A stretch of 64,000 nt of DNA from Prochlorococcus marinus. Its GTDB lineage: Bacteria > Cyanobacteriota > Cyanobacteriia > PCC-6307 > Cyanobiaceae. The position numbers and the translations under genes are program-made. Within the stretch, counting starts at the first letter, position 1, and each line of letters opens with the position of its first letter. Of this stretch, positions 18,181-28,138 are shown piece after piece. Under the pieces are notes generated by a model. The model was not told where the DNA came from and made no database searches. It saw nothing but the letters and a program-made list of their open reading frames with translations. The stretch lies in assembly GCF_001180265.1 (NCBI RefSeq), contig NZ_CVSW01000010.1, positions 62,001 through 126,000 on the forward strand, written 5' to 3'.

Positions 18181-19122
18181 TTAAATACCACTAGGTAATT
18201 TTCTAGTTAAATTTCTTAATTTTCTTAGTGCCTTAAGTTCAACTTGTCTTACTCTTTCTCTGGAAACTTCTAATAACCTTCCAATTTCAGCAAGCGTGTG
18301 TCTCTCATTTGCTTCAAGTCCAAACCTTAATTTGAGAACATGTTGTTCTTGCTCGCTTAAATGACTTAACCACTTCCCAAGTTGCTCTTGATGCATTTTT
18401 TGTTCAACTTGATCTAAAGGTTCCTCATTATTACTGTCTGCTATCAAATCACCTAAAAAACTCCTGCCATCATCACCATTTACTGGAGCATCTAAACTAC
18501 TTGTAGATAAGGCTTGTCTCAAAACAGAATCCAATTCTTCTACATCAATTTCCATCGCCTCTGCAATTTCTATCCTGCTTGGCATAGCACCAAGTTTGTG
18601 AGCCAGATCTCTACTAACTTTTCTTATGGAAGCTAACCTTTCACTTAAATGAACAGGTAATCGGATTGTTCTTGATTGACATGCAATTGCTCTTGTCATA
18701 CTCTGTCTAATCCACCAAAAAGCATAAGTAGAAAATTTATATCCTCTTGTCGGATCAAATTTTTCAACAGCTCTCTCCAACCCAAGAGAACCTTCTTGGA
18801 CTAAATCAAGAAGTTCTAGCCCTTTACCTTGATATTTTTTTGCAACACTGACAACTAATCTTAAATTAGCTTTCATCATTCTTTCTTTAGCTCTGCGACC
18901 AATTTTTATTGTTCTTTTTTGCTGAGTTGTAAATTCATTAATATTTTCATTCAATTGCCCATCCTCTGTAAGAATCATCATTTTTTGGACTTGATTACCC
19001 AATTCAATCTCTTCGGCAGGAGTTAATAAAGGGACTCTACCAATATTTTGCAAATACCAACTTATTGGATCGTTACTCCTCCTTTTAGGAGGCTCTGATT
19101 GTGTCGGTACTGATGAAACCAT
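18181..19122 (-). CDS. RNA polymerase sigma factor, sigma-70 group 2
   Basis: This is a sigma factor close to the primary one but lacking its long N-terminal region. The 313-residue protein has region 1.2 (DPISWYLQNIGRVPLL near 19-34), region 2 with the promoter -10 reading helix (DLVQEGSLGLERAV and FSTYAFWWIRQSM near 110-145), region 3, and region 4 with the helix-turn-helix TLAEIGRLLEVSRERVRQVE near 276-295. Group 2 factors in cyanobacteria act in stress, nutrient or light/dark control. Which paralogue this is cannot be told from the sequence alone. It ends 1 bp after the convergent pdhA. Confidence 0.93.
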   Translation of the reverse strand: MVSSVPTQSEPPKRRSNDPISWYLQNIGRVPLLTPAEEIELGNQVQKMMILTEDGQLNENINEFTTQQKRTIKIGRRAKERMMKANLRLVVSVAKKYQGKGLELLDLVQEGSLGLERAVEKFDPTRGYKFSTYAFWWIRQSMTRAIACQSRTIRLPVHLSERLASIRKVSRDLAHKLGAMPSRIEIAEAMEIDVEELDSVLRQALSTSSLDAPVNGDDGRSFLGDLIADSNNEEPLDQVEQKMHQEQLGKWLSHLSEQEQHVLKLRFGLEANERHTLAEIGRLLEVSRERVRQVELKALRKLRNLTRKLPSGI

Positions 19123-19261
19123 TTTTTGACCTATTAAGGTATTAAAACTCTCTTACACTTTTAATGAAATAGCCAAATATTTAATGCGCGCTTCAGATTT
19201 CAAGTAATATTTGTACACTTTTGTGTTTAAAACTATAAATAACTCTCTTAAATTGTTTCTT

Positions 19262-20827
19262 TCAAGATATTTGTCTCGTTTTTATATTTCTCATCAATTT
19301 TGTCAATTCGTCACCAATAGCAGAAGCAGTTGATCCACTTTTGCAATTCGATGCAGCAAATGAATGCAAAAGAACATATTTGGCAAAGAAATCTGTTGTA
19401 ATATTTCCACAATAGCTTAAATCAATTGCAGAACTGCCAGCTAAAAATCCAGATAAAAGATCACCCAAGCCTGCTCGAGCTGTCTGAGAGTCAGTTCCAA
19501 AAAGTTGCCATACTTTTTTATAATCAGCAACAATACTGTTAGCTCCCTTTAATAAAATACTAATATTGAATTCTTTTGCAGCATCAAGAGCGAGCCCAAG
19601 ATTAGTTTTAGATTTGATGTTAGGAAATAATCTTCGAAATTCTTTGCTATGTGGTGTAATCCATGTCTTAAATTTTCTCTCTAAAAAAAAATCTGATCCC
19701 AACTTAGATTCCGAAATTCTATTAAGTGCATCTGCATCCAATATCAATAATCCTTCATAACTCATAAGATAGTCTTTTGATTTTTGCCAATCATCATTAT
19801 CAATTCCTATTCCTGGTCCGACAGCTACTGAATCAAATGCACTTAAATCAATATTTTTTAATGCACTAAATAAAGATGCATTTCCATCTTGATTAGATTC
19901 CATAGTTTCTTTTAAAACTATTTCTGGAGCAACTTGCCAAATAGATTTAGCAACTAACTCAGGCAGGACAGCCGAGACATAGCCTGCTCCACTTGATAGG
20001 GCCCCTTTTAATGCTAAGTATGCAGCGCCAGGATATTTTTCACTTCCCGCTATTAGTAATGTTCTACCTCTTTGATATTTGTTAGAATTTTTTGGTAAAG
20101 AAGGTAAATCAATATTTTTTATATCTTTGTAAGTAACCTTAAAAATCTTTTTATCAACTTTGGACAGTTTACTAGTAGGCATCCCAACATCAATGTGGTG
20201 TAATTCTCCAATAAAAGGTAAAGCAGAATCTTGGGTCAACCCAATCTTATAAAGTCCAATGGCCAAGGTATAGTCTGCCTTTACTGCGTTATCTAAAAAA
20301 GGCTCTCCCTTATCAGGACATAATCCTGTTGGAATATCAATACTTATTACCTTTCCATATTTTTTATGAAATTTTTGATTAAACAGTTTTATTAATTTAT
20401 CATCAACTTTTCTTGTTTGATTATTACCAAAAACTGCATCAATCCAAAGCTCTTTCCCATTTGCATCAGGAGGCTCTTCTAATTTCGTAACCCCAATAGA
20501 TGTAAGATAATTGAGGTGGTTATTTGTTAATGTTTTTTTTATCGGGAATGGACACCATACCTGAACATAAAAACCTTTCAAAAAAAGCTCTCTAGCTATT
20601 ACTGCACCATCCCCTCCATTATGCCCAGGACCTATAAAAACAGTTATTCCATGCTTGAGAAGAGGTTTCTTTTTGAAGAGCCATCTACTAATTTGAATAC
20701 CAGCTTTTTCCATCAATGCTTCTTGAGGCATTCCATCAGAAAACATTTCTTTCTCTAATATCAACATTTGCTTTGAATCAACAATTAAATGTTTAGAGTC
20801 AATTGTTGGCCATACAATTTCGTTCAT
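19262..20827 (-). CDS. nnrD: Bifunctional NAD(P)H-hydrate epimerase / ADP-dependent dehydratase
   Basis: This repairs damaged NADH and NADPH (their hydrates). The N-terminal ~215 residues are the YjeF_N epimerase, with FIGPGHNGGDGAVIARE near 57-73. The C-terminal half is the kinase-fold dehydratase, with AGSEKYPGAAYLALKG, VGPGIGID and ARAGLGDLLSGFLAG. The last motif has LGD where most members have TGD. I choose ATG 20827 (MNEIVWPTID), which leaves 45 bp to the divergent mnmA; the frame stays open to 20866 but that would leave almost no promoter space. With nadK at 0.3 kb, this window holds two NAD-handling genes. Confidence 0.9.
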   Translation of the reverse strand: MNEIVWPTIDSKHLIVDSKQMLILEKEMFSDGMPQEALMEKAGIQISRWLFKKKPLLKHGITVFIGPGHNGGDGAVIARELFLKGFYVQVWCPFPIKKTLTNNHLNYLTSIGVTKLEEPPDANGKELWIDAVFGNNQTRKVDDKLIKLFNQKFHKKYGKVISIDIPTGLCPDKGEPFLDNAVKADYTLAIGLYKIGLTQDSALPFIGELHHIDVGMPTSKLSKVDKKIFKVTYKDIKNIDLPSLPKNSNKYQRGRTLLIAGSEKYPGAAYLALKGALSSGAGYVSAVLPELVAKSIWQVAPEIVLKETMESNQDGNASLFSALKNIDLSAFDSVAVGPGIGIDNDDWQKSKDYLMSYEGLLILDADALNRISESKLGSDFFLERKFKTWITPHSKEFRRLFPNIKSKTNLGLALDAAKEFNISILLKGANSIVADYKKVWQLFGTDSQTARAGLGDLLSGFLAGSSAIDLSYCGNITTDFFAKYVLLHSFAASNCKSGSTASAIGDELTKLMRNIKTRQIS

Positions 20828-20872
20828 AATTAGTACAAAGCAATTGAAGTACTGTTCAAAATTCAAACTTCC

Positions 20873-22021
20873 ATGTTAAAGACACAAAAGGATAAAAAAT
20901 TAGAGAACAATTTTTCTAATAATAAGTCTCAAAAGGGAAAAAATATTATTGTAGGTCTTTCTGGTGGTGTAGATAGTTCCCTTTCAGCTGCTCTTCTTGT
21001 AGAAAGAGGCTGGAATGTTGAGGGACTAACTCTTTGGCTAATGAAAGGACAAGGCTCCTGTTGTTCTGAAGGATTAGTAGATGCTGCTGGCCTTTGTGAA
21101 GATTTGGGTATAAATCATAAAATAATAGATTCAAGAGAAATTTTCGAAAGAGAGGTAATTAAAAAAACTACTGAAAGCTATGAGAAAGGATTCACTCCAC
21201 TTCCATGTTCGATGTGCAACAAGAATGTGAAGTTCGAAGAGATGCTTAATTACGCAATAAGCAAAAAAGACTTTACTTATATTGCGACCGGACATTACGC
21301 CAGGATAAAAAAATCATCTTATGTTGAAAACCTTGATTGCAAGAGCTTTGTATTTAAGGACTTCCTTCTTCTTAGAGGTGCTGACGAAAACAAAGACCAA
21401 AGTTATTTTCTTTATTCTCTTTCTCAAGAAGTACTAAGCAGATTAGAGTTTCCTCTTGGTGAAATGAAAAAAGAAGAAACAAGAAGGGAAGCCCTCAGAT
21501 TAGGCCTTAGAACTGCTCAAAAACCAGAAAGTCAAGATTTATGTTTAGTTGAGCATTATGGATCAATGCAGATATTTATCGACAAACACATTGAACCCAA
21601 AGAAGGAGAAATTGTGCATGTAAATGGGAAAGTCCTTGGAACTCACAATGGAATTCAGCACTTTACTATAGGTCAGAGAAAAGGGTTGGGCATTGCTTGG
21701 CCGGAACCATTATATGTAAAAAGTTTAGACAGGGAAAAAAACATAGTTTATGTAGCAGATAAAAGTGATCTATTTAATAGAGAAGCAACAATTAGAAAGG
21801 TTAACTGGGTTTCCATAGAAGAACCTAAGCAAGAGATAGAAGTAGAAGCACAAATCAGATATAGAAGTCATCCAGTAAAAGGAAAATTAATACCTTTGAA
21901 AAATTTGGATAATACAACATTTAAATTAATTTTTGAAGAAAGTCAAAGTTCGGTAACGCCAGGACAAGCTGCAGTTTTTTACAAAGGAGAAATTTTATTA
22001 GGTGGTGGATTAATTAATTAA
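20873..22021 (+). CDS. mnmA: tRNA-specific 2-thiouridylase MnmA
   Basis: MnmA puts sulfur on U34 of tRNA-Lys, -Glu and -Gln. The 382-residue protein has the PP-loop [15 protein letters not shown] near 29-43, the first catalytic cysteine in [11 protein letters not shown] near 107-117, and the second in [10 protein letters not shown] near 222. [11 protein letters not shown] near 264-274 is the family's RNA-binding strand. The first ~24 residues ([17 protein letters not shown]) are a variable lysine-rich leader. The end overlaps the convergent lnt by 8 bp. Confidence 0.95.
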   Translation: MLKTQKDKKLENNFSNNKSQKGKNIIVGLSGGVDSSLSAALLVERGWNVEGLTLWLMKGQGSCCSEGLVDAAGLCEDLGINHKIIDSREIFEREVIKKTTESYEKGFTPLPCSMCNKNVKFEEMLNYAISKKDFTYIATGHYARIKKSSYVENLDCKSFVFKDFLLLRGADENKDQSYFLYSLSQEVLSRLEFPLGEMKKEETRREALRLGLRTAQKPESQDLCLVEHYGSMQIFIDKHIEPKEGEIVHVNGKVLGTHNGIQHFTIGQRKGLGIAWPEPLYVKSLDREKNIVYVADKSDLFNREATIRKVNWVSIEEPKQEIEVEAQIRYRSHPVKGKLIPLKNLDNTTFKLIFEESQSSVTPGQAAVFYKGEILLGGGLIN

Positions 22022-23501
22022 TTTTCCACAATATATTTAATCCCATAAAAAATATAAACAAAAACAAAATAGGTTTATCTCCAAATTTTGTATAGAAAGT
22101 CTTTTCGGAGGAAAAATTAGGGAAAACTATTTCATTTTGCTCAACGTTATAATCTAAAATTTGAATTATTTTTCCATCATCTTGAACTAATCCCGAAGGG
22201 CCGGTATTAGATACTAGTAAATTATTTTTCTTATTTTCAATACTTCTTAACCTAGCCAAAGATAGGAATTGGTTATAAAGCTTAATTGGATAGGGATCTA
22301 AATTTGCTGCAGTTATTATTAGTTGAGCGCCGCTATTAATAGACTTTCTTATTTTCGCTCCATCACTAATTTCGTAACAGATTGCTACCGCTAATGGGGG
22401 TGTAAATTTAGGATCGAAAAATCTTGAATCATAGCCTGGTTGGATTCCTCCCACTGCAGATAATCCTCTTGAAAAACTATTTGGAAATCTAGGTATTTTT
22501 TCACCTAATGGAACCAGTCTATTTTTATCTATGAAAGAGGTATGAGATTTATCTCCAATTTGAAATCCGAGTAAAGAACTTCTTAACTCATTATCATAAT
22601 TTCTGAAACCTCCTGCCAAGGTATTAACCTTAAAGCCTTTAGATAAATAAAAATTACTAGATAGAATCCCTTCAGGAGCAACAAGAAGTTTTGCTTTATT
22701 TGATAAAGCATAACTTTGAGCGATAGATAGCTTTTCTTCAATAAATTCATCATCTATTTTTAATTTTTCTCTTGTTGGGAGGTTGGTTTGCCAAATAGCC
22801 ACAGGATATTCATAATTTCTTTTAATTGGCGTTGTTAAAACCCCAAATAGATGTAAGAAAAAAATAATAAAAAGTCCGAAAATAAATATTTTTTTAAAAT
22901 GAAGTTTTCTTCTCCATCTACCGTGACAAAAAAATATCCAAAACCCCATCAAAATTTGTAATACGCATAAACCACTTGCTCCAATCCATCTTGCCAAACC
23001 AGCAAGATAAATATCACCTGGAACAAGACTCTCGCCTAAACCTATCCAAAAAAAAGGTGTTTGAGAAAGTATTAATTCACCCATTCCCCAAGTCAAAGAC
23101 ACAAAAAATACTTTTACGGTTAAAGGTAATATTTTCATTTTAAAAATATCCTCTTTCCACAGAATAATTTCAACTAATAAACCCCATAAATAAACTAATA
23201 ACCCCCCAAGAAAAGCACAAAATAAAAAAATTGAAATGGTGATTATTAAACTTGCAAGCCATGAAAAACCTAGCCATGTTAAAGGATGAAGATCATAAAG
23301 CCAAGAATGACTAATCAAGATAAAGAAAAAACCCCAACAAAAATTTGCAATCCTCCTTTCACTTCCCTTCCATAAAATAAATAATGATATCGGCATAAAA
23401 ATCAGCCAAAAATGAGTTGAAACTGAAATTCCTCCTAAAATCCCTCCCAAACAAGGGTAAAAATATTGTCTTAGACTTTTAATTTGAGTTGGGATTAACA
23501 A
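22014..23501 (-). CDS. lnt: Apolipoprotein N-acyltransferase
   Basis: Lnt adds the third acyl chain to lipoproteins in the cytoplasmic membrane. The 495-residue protein has about six hydrophobic segments in the first ~230 residues, then a nitrilase-type domain. Its catalytic triad is visible: Glu in LLVAPEGIL near 272, Lys in the LGEKIPRFP loop near 339, and Cys in [10 protein letters not shown] near 376. A last membrane segment lies at the C-terminus ([13 protein letters not shown]). The start is TTG at 23501, followed by a few residues before the first membrane helix. It overlaps mnmA by 8 bp at the 3' end. Confidence 0.9.
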   Translation of the reverse strand: MLIPTQIKSLRQYFYPCLGGILGGISVSTHFWLIFMPISLFILWKGSERRIANFCWGFFFILISHSWLYDLHPLTWLGFSWLASLIITISIFLFCAFLGGLLVYLWGLLVEIILWKEDIFKMKILPLTVKVFFVSLTWGMGELILSQTPFFWIGLGESLVPGDIYLAGLARWIGASGLCVLQILMGFWIFFCHGRWRRKLHFKKIFIFGLFIIFFLHLFGVLTTPIKRNYEYPVAIWQTNLPTREKLKIDDEFIEEKLSIAQSYALSNKAKLLVAPEGILSSNFYLSKGFKVNTLAGGFRNYDNELRSSLLGFQIGDKSHTSFIDKNRLVPLGEKIPRFPNSFSRGLSAVGGIQPGYDSRFFDPKFTPPLAVAICYEISDGAKIRKSINSGAQLIITAANLDPYPIKLYNQFLSLARLRSIENKKNNLLVSNTGPSGLVQDDGKIIQILDYNVEQNEIVFPNFSSEKTFYTKFGDKPILFLFIFFMGLNILWKIN

Positions 23502-23587
23502 TCTATAATTACGAAATTAAATTTATAACCACCCATTTATTGTACCTTCATTCTGTAGACTAAGTTTTAGTTACTTTCAAAATTTAA

Positions 23588-24160
23588 GTGAAAGAAGTCT
23601 TTATTAGTTTTGCAGTTTTTGTTTTTTGTGTTTCATTAACTCTTTTCAGTCAATTTAATTCACCTCAAGTTGTTAATGCTGCTGAATCAGAAACTCAGTC
23701 AGTTCAAAGAACACCTGTTGCAAAATCATCAAATGTCTCAAATAATAATTTATTTGAACTAGACCCATCAGATCCAAATCCTACACTTTTCGCTATGGCA
23801 GAAGAAACACCATCAGACAACAATTCAAGGACTACAGAAAGTGGTCTAATTATTGCAGATATCGTAAACGGGGAAGGAGATGAGGCTATTGCTGGGAATA
23901 CAGTTACTGTAAATTACACAGGGACACTAGAAGACGGTACACAATTTGATACCAGTATCGGCAGAGCTCCATTCAGCTTTCCCTTGGGTGCTGGACGAGT
24001 AATAAAAGGTTGGGACGAAGGTGTAGCAGGCATGAAAGTTGGAGGCAAAAGAAAATTAACAATACCTCCGGAACTTGGATACGGATCAAGAGGAGCTGGA
24101 AATGTAATACCTGCTAATGCAACTTTAATATTTGAAGTTGAATTATTAAAAGTCAATTAA
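23588..24160 (+). CDS. FKBP-type peptidyl-prolyl cis-trans isomerase, exported
   Basis: This is a protein-folding catalyst for proline bonds, probably in the periplasm or thylakoid lumen. The 190-residue protein starts with a hydrophobic signal-like segment at 2-22 ([17 protein letters not shown]), then a ~55-residue Ser/Pro/Asn-rich linker, then the FKBP domain from about 85: [29 protein letters not shown] and [11 protein letters not shown]. All usual active-site aromatic positions are present (Y, F, D, W). The start is GTG at 23588. It is divergent from lnt across 86 bp. Confidence 0.92.
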   Translation: MKEVFISFAVFVFCVSLTLFSQFNSPQVVNAAESETQSVQRTPVAKSSNVSNNNLFELDPSDPNPTLFAMAEETPSDNNSRTTESGLIIADIVNGEGDEAIAGNTVTVNYTGTLEDGTQFDTSIGRAPFSFPLGAGRVIKGWDEGVAGMKVGGKRKLTIPPELGYGSRGAGNVIPANATLIFEVELLKVN

Positions 24161-24238
24161 ATTAAGTAAGAAAAATATCTAAGACTTTTCAATTTAGTTA
24201 ATCTCCAAGTAATATATATACAACACCAAATATTTGAA

Positions 24239-24712
24239 ATGTTAAGTAAATTCATCAATTCTTTTCTAGATAAAAATTCCCCAATGACAGTCCATGCTCA
24301 CTGCGATGGTCCTTGTGGTGTTTACGACCCAGCATCTACAAGAGTTGCAGCTGAAGCAGTTTTATCAATGACAAAAAAACTTATTGCATTAGAAGCTCCT
24401 TCTAGCACTGATTCAGCAGAGTGGGCTGCATACAGTAATACATTTTCTAGATATGTTGCAGTTAAAGAAGAGCAAGCAAAAGAAACAAAGAAAGAGATTC
24501 TAATTTTGTGGACAGATTACTTTAAACCAGTTCACTTAGAAACTTATCCAGACTTACATGAAACCATTTGGAAGGCGGCCAAATTATGCAGTGCATGCAA
24601 AGTTAATATTGACTTAGCCCAAGCTGAAGAACTCATGAGTTATGTAGAAAAAATTCATAATATTTTCTGGGCTTCAAAAGGTAGATCAGACGCTTTTGTA
24701 AAAGCTAGTTAA
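24239..24712 (+). CDS. sodN: Nickel superoxide dismutase precursor
   Basis: NiSOD removes superoxide and lets marine cyanobacteria avoid iron. The 157-residue precursor carries the nickel hook HCDGPCGVYDP at residues 21-31. Cleavage between Ala20 and His21 would expose His1, Cys2 and Cys6 as the nickel ligands. The propeptide is MLSKFINSFLDKNSPMTVHA. The rest is the four-helix bundle. The matching protease gene, sodX, begins about 8 bp downstream, and a nickel-transporter-like gene follows convergently, making a compact nickel cluster. Confidence 0.97.
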   Translation: MLSKFINSFLDKNSPMTVHAHCDGPCGVYDPASTRVAAEAVLSMTKKLIALEAPSSTDSAEWAAYSNTFSRYVAVKEEQAKETKKEILILWTDYFKPVHLETYPDLHETIWKAAKLCSACKVNIDLAQAEELMSYVEKIHNIFWASKGRSDAFVKAS

Positions 24713-24720
24713 TCAGAGTT

Positions 24721-25113
24721 ATTTTCAAAAGTTTTTTTGATTTTATTTTATTTTTTTTAGGTTTAAGAAAAACCGCTATTATTAGTGGTGAATCGATGTT
24801 TCCTTACCTAAAAGAAGGCGACATTGTATTTTTTAAAAAATATAGAAAGAATAAATCAATACTTAAAAATCGACAAATAGTTATTTTTAATCATCCAACA
24901 AAAAATAAAAACCTTATAAAAAGGATAAATTCAGTAAATCAAAATAACGTTGAGGTTATTGGCGACAATATTGAATTTAGCGAAGATAGTAATAAATTTG
25001 GATTAATCAATAACGAAAAAATAATTGGGATTGTCACCTCTAAATTAAATATTCCTAAATTAAAAAATTTTTTAATTCAAAAAAACAGAAGCACTTCTTT
25101 GAATCCAAAATAA
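24721..25113 (+). CDS. sodX: Nickel-type superoxide dismutase maturation protease (start uncertain)
   Basis: SodX is a small signal-peptidase-like enzyme that trims the NiSOD propeptide. The catalytic serine motif SGESM and the lysine in NLIKRINSV are both visible. The first ATG (24796) is the Met right after the catalytic serine, so a protein starting there would be dead. The frame stays open upstream to a stop at 24706 and encodes a plausible hydrophobic leader (FKSFFDFILFFLGLRKTA). No ATG, GTG or TTG lies in that stretch. I mark ATT 24721 as the likely start. An alternative is a missing T in the 8-T run at 24751-24758, which would join a TTG at 24737. It overlaps the next gene's 3' end by 42 bp. 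Confidence 0.82.
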   Translation: MFKSFFDFILFFLGLRKTAIISGESMFPYLKEGDIVFFKKYRKNKSILKNRQIVIFNHPTKNKNLIKRINSVNQNNVEVIGDNIEFSEDSNKFGLINNEKIIGIVTSKLNIPKLKNFLIQKNRSTSLNPK

Positions 25114-25743
25114 TCCCAAAGAAAAGGAAAGCCCTCCTGCTACAGCTATTAATCTTTTAATAAATTTTTGACTCGCTTTAAAGGTAGTAAAAGATATTAA
25201 ACAAGTAAAAAGATTCATACTTATGATTGAACCAATCAAATATGAAATCAAATATAAGCAAGCGCTTGTTAAAGGTAGTGCTAAAGCAGGAAGAACTGCA
25301 AGAAAATGTGAACCTCCAGCAATACCATGTAGCAAGCCTAAACCAGTCAAAGCATGCGAATGTTTATTATTATTTTTTTGTTCCTTAACATGAAGGTGAA
25401 AGTGACTATGGGCAATTCCATTCTCATGCTTATGGGAATGCGAGTGGATACTTAATTGAAAAGAATTTTTTATAGCAAATACTCCAACAATTAAAAGTGA
25501 AATTCCAACTAGGAATTCGGCAATACTAGAAAATTTGTTTAATGGCGTAATATCTTTAATAAAAACCGCTAGAAAAGCTAACAAGAGGACTCCTGAAGAA
25601 TGTCCCAAGCCCCATGAGAAACTATTTTTAAGAGCTTTTTGGGGATTATTAATCGCTGCTGGTGCCATTGCAATTAGATGATCAGGGCCACTAACAACAT
25701 GCACAAATCCTGCGACTATACCTGTTAAAATTACAGCCTGCAT
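25072..25743 (-). CDS. Nickel/cobalt transporter-like membrane protein (UreH/NicO type)
   Basis: The 223-residue protein has about six membrane segments. The first contains HVVSGPDHLIAMAP near 15-28, the His-x4-Asp-His pattern of nickel and cobalt permeases. A histidine-rich cytoplasmic loop follows near 99-127 (HSHSHKHENGIAHSHFHLH), likely metal-binding. LLHGIAGGSHFLAVLPAL near 138 is the second conserved helix. Next to sodN and sodX, the obvious inference is that it supplies nickel for NiSOD (and possibly urease encoded elsewhere). It is transcribed toward sodX, with the two 3' ends overlapping by 42 bp. Confidence 0.82.
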   Translation of the reverse strand: MQAVILTGIVAGFVHVVSGPDHLIAMAPAAINNPQKALKNSFSWGLGHSSGVLLLAFLAVFIKDITPLNKFSSIAEFLVGISLLIVGVFAIKNSFQLSIHSHSHKHENGIAHSHFHLHVKEQKNNNKHSHALTGLGLLHGIAGGSHFLAVLPALALPLTSACLYLISYLIGSIISMNLFTCLISFTTFKASQKFIKRLIAVAGGLSFSLGLFWIQRSASVFLN

Positions 25744-25798
25744 ATATATTCAGTACAACTCTGTTTATTCAATTTTATAGCACGATTTGAAGTCAATA

Positions 25799-26686
25799 TT
25801 AAATTGAGTTAAATAATTTCTTGAAGGATTGTTCAATATCAGTTTCTCTCATAAAAGTCTCACCAATTAATACTCCCATGATTCCAATAGATCTAAGCGA
25901 TTCTAAATCTTCGGCACAATTAATTCCAGATTCACTTATGGGAATAATATTTTGTTTTAAAAATATATCTGCATATGTATGCATCAATTCTTTTGATGTT
26001 TTTAAATCCGTTTTAAAAGTCTTTAAGTCCCTATTATTTATTCCAATCAAATTAAAAGATTTTAACTTTAGAATCCTCTCTAGTTCATTAGAGTTATGGA
26101 CTTCAACAAGAACACTCATCTTTAAATTATCAGCTATTTTCTTTAAATAAATTAAATCATCATCACTTAAAATCGCAGCGATTAATAATATTGCATCAGC
26201 ACCAGATACCCTTGCTTTATAAATCTGATAAGCAGAAATAATAAAATCTTTGCAGAGTAGAGGGAGATTAGTTGATTTCCTTACAGTTTCGAGTATTTCA
26301 TAACTACCTTGAAAAAACCTTTTATCAGTAAGTACTGAGATACATGATGCACCTAATCCTTCATAACAAATTGCTATTTTTTCAGGGTTAAAATCTTTTC
26401 TAATAACTCCTTTACTAGGACTAGCTTTTTTTATTTCAGCAATAACACCTGGTTTTATTTTTGACTCTAAGATATTTTTGTAAAAATCTTTGGGAGTAGG
26501 AAGTTTTTCAATTTTTTTGATGAGATCTTCTAAAGAGACTATTTTTTTAAAATTCTTGATTTCAATATCCTTGTGCCATACAATTTCTTCCAGAATGTTT
26601 TTTGCTTGTGCTTCTCTATGAGGTACAGCATATTCTAAATTTTCTACCCTTACTGTTGGATTTGGTGGCCTGCGTCTTATCTCCAT
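25799..26686 (-). CDS. trpC: Indole-3-glycerol phosphate synthase
   Basis: TrpC closes the indole ring in tryptophan synthesis. The 295-residue barrel has the active-site [13 protein letters not shown] near 94-106, LCKDFIIS near 146, [12 protein letters not shown] near 194, and [10 protein letters not shown] near 215, then SESGI near 251. A ~40-residue N-terminal extension ([19 protein letters not shown]) before the core is typical of cyanobacterial members. It lies 12 bp after lpd on the same strand, as the last gene of a trmH-lpd-trpC unit. Confidence 0.96.
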   Translation of the reverse strand: MEIRRRPPNPTVRVENLEYAVPHREAQAKNILEEIVWHKDIEIKNFKKIVSLEDLIKKIEKLPTPKDFYKNILESKIKPGVIAEIKKASPSKGVIRKDFNPEKIAICYEGLGASCISVLTDKRFFQGSYEILETVRKSTNLPLLCKDFIISAYQIYKARVSGADAILLIAAILSDDDLIYLKKIADNLKMSVLVEVHNSNELERILKLKSFNLIGINNRDLKTFKTDLKTSKELMHTYADIFLKQNIIPISESGINCAEDLESLRSIGIMGVLIGETFMRETDIEQSFKKLFNSI

Positions 26687-26698
26687 TAATTTTAGATA

Positions 26699-28138
26699 TT
26701 ATTTTATTTGAGAAGCCGCCTGTTTATATGCGACCTCAACTACTTCACTAAGAGTAGGATGAGTATGAACTTCTTTAGATAATTCAATTACATCTTGGTT
26801 CCTTGAAATAGCGTTCGAAATTTCTTGAATTAAATCAGCTGCATGTAACCCAAAAATATGAGCCCCTAAAACTTTCCCATTATCTTTGTTGAAAATCAAC
26901 TTTAGCAATCCATCACTCTCTAATTCAGCCAATGCTTTTGAATTAGCCTTAAAGAAACTTTTGACAACTCCCAAAGTAAAATTTTCTTTTGTAGATATCT
27001 CTTTAGCTTCAACTTCAGAGAGTCCAACTGAACTTATCTCTGGGTGAGTAAAGGTTGCTGCGGGGATACTTTTATAGTTAATTTCGACATTACCACCGCA
27101 AATATTATCAACAGCAATAGTACCCTGCGCTGCAGCTGTATGGGCAAGCATTAGTTTGCCCGTTACATCTCCAACAGCCCAAATGTTAGGTATTATTTCA
27201 TCACCATTCTTAACTCTCATTTGATCATCTACAGGAATGAAACCTTTTATTGTCTCGATACCAACCGACTCAAGATTTAAGTTATTACTATTAGGACTTC
27301 TGCCAGTTGCGACTAGTACAGCATCAACTTCTAATGTTTCCACAACTTCCTTAGATTTTGCATCAGTGAGTTCTATTTTTACAGGGCATCCAGGTGTTAT
27401 TTTTGTCGCAAAGACATTTGATTTTGTGTCTATATCTCTTGCTTGAATAAGGTTCTTCTTAGCAATTTTAGTGATATCTGGATCAAATGTTGGCATAATA
27501 TTCTCCAAAGCCTCGATCATAGTAACTTCACAACCAAGAGCTGTATAAACATCAGCAAATTCTAGTCCTATATATCCGCTTCCAATAATTGCTATCCATC
27601 TTGGAAGCCACTCAAGTTTAACCGCATCATCACTAGTAAATACAGTCCTATTATCCAAAGTTATTCCACGGGGCACAAAAGGAGAAGAACCAGTTGCTAT
27701 AACAATATTCTTACATGTAAAGATTTTATCAATTCCGTTTTTATCTCTTACACCTACTTTTTGATTTCCTTCAATTCTGCCAATGCCCAAAATAATTTCA
27801 ACTCCACTCCTTTTAAGAGTTTTTGTTAAATTTTCTCTAACATTTAAAACTAAATTATTTGCATGATCTGCAATTTTTGATCTCTCGAACCTTACTGGGG
27901 AAGCATGAATACCAAATTTAGCTAAATGTTCATAATCAGCTATTTCTCTAACTTTTCCACTTGCCGCCAAAAGAGCTTTAGAAGGAACACAACCCTTGTT
28001 AACACAAGTGCCTCCCATATCAGAAGATTCTACTATTGCGACTTTAAGTCCTTTGCCAGCAGCATGTTTAGCGGCATCAAAACCTCCATATCCTGCTCCT
28101 ATTACGATTAAATCAAAATCAAAACTTGAATCAGTCAC
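26699..28138 (-). CDS. lpd: Dihydrolipoamide dehydrogenase (E3)
   Basis: E3 reoxidises lipoamide in the pyruvate dehydrogenase complex and the glycine cleavage system. The 479-residue protein has the FAD fingerprint VIGAGYGGFDAAKHA near 12-26, the redox disulfide GGTCVNKGCVPSKAL near 42-56, the NAD site IIGSGYIGLEFA near 184, AVGDVTG near 322, and the C-terminal His-Glu pair in HTHPTLSEVVE near 457. The E1 alpha gene pdhA is at 17.1 kb. Its start overlaps the upstream trmH-like gene by 8 bp, so the two are co-transcribed. Confidence 0.96.
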   Translation of the reverse strand: MTDSSFDFDLIVIGAGYGGFDAAKHAAGKGLKVAIVESSDMGGTCVNKGCVPSKALLAASGKVREIADYEHLAKFGIHASPVRFERSKIADHANNLVLNVRENLTKTLKRSGVEIILGIGRIEGNQKVGVRDKNGIDKIFTCKNIVIATGSSPFVPRGITLDNRTVFTSDDAVKLEWLPRWIAIIGSGYIGLEFADVYTALGCEVTMIEALENIMPTFDPDITKIAKKNLIQARDIDTKSNVFATKITPGCPVKIELTDAKSKEVVETLEVDAVLVATGRSPNSNNLNLESVGIETIKGFIPVDDQMRVKNGDEIIPNIWAVGDVTGKLMLAHTAAAQGTIAVDNICGGNVEINYKSIPAATFTHPEISSVGLSEVEAKEISTKENFTLGVVKSFFKANSKALAELESDGLLKLIFNKDNGKVLGAHIFGLHAADLIQEISNAISRNQDVIELSKEVHTHPTLSEVVEVAYKQAASQIK

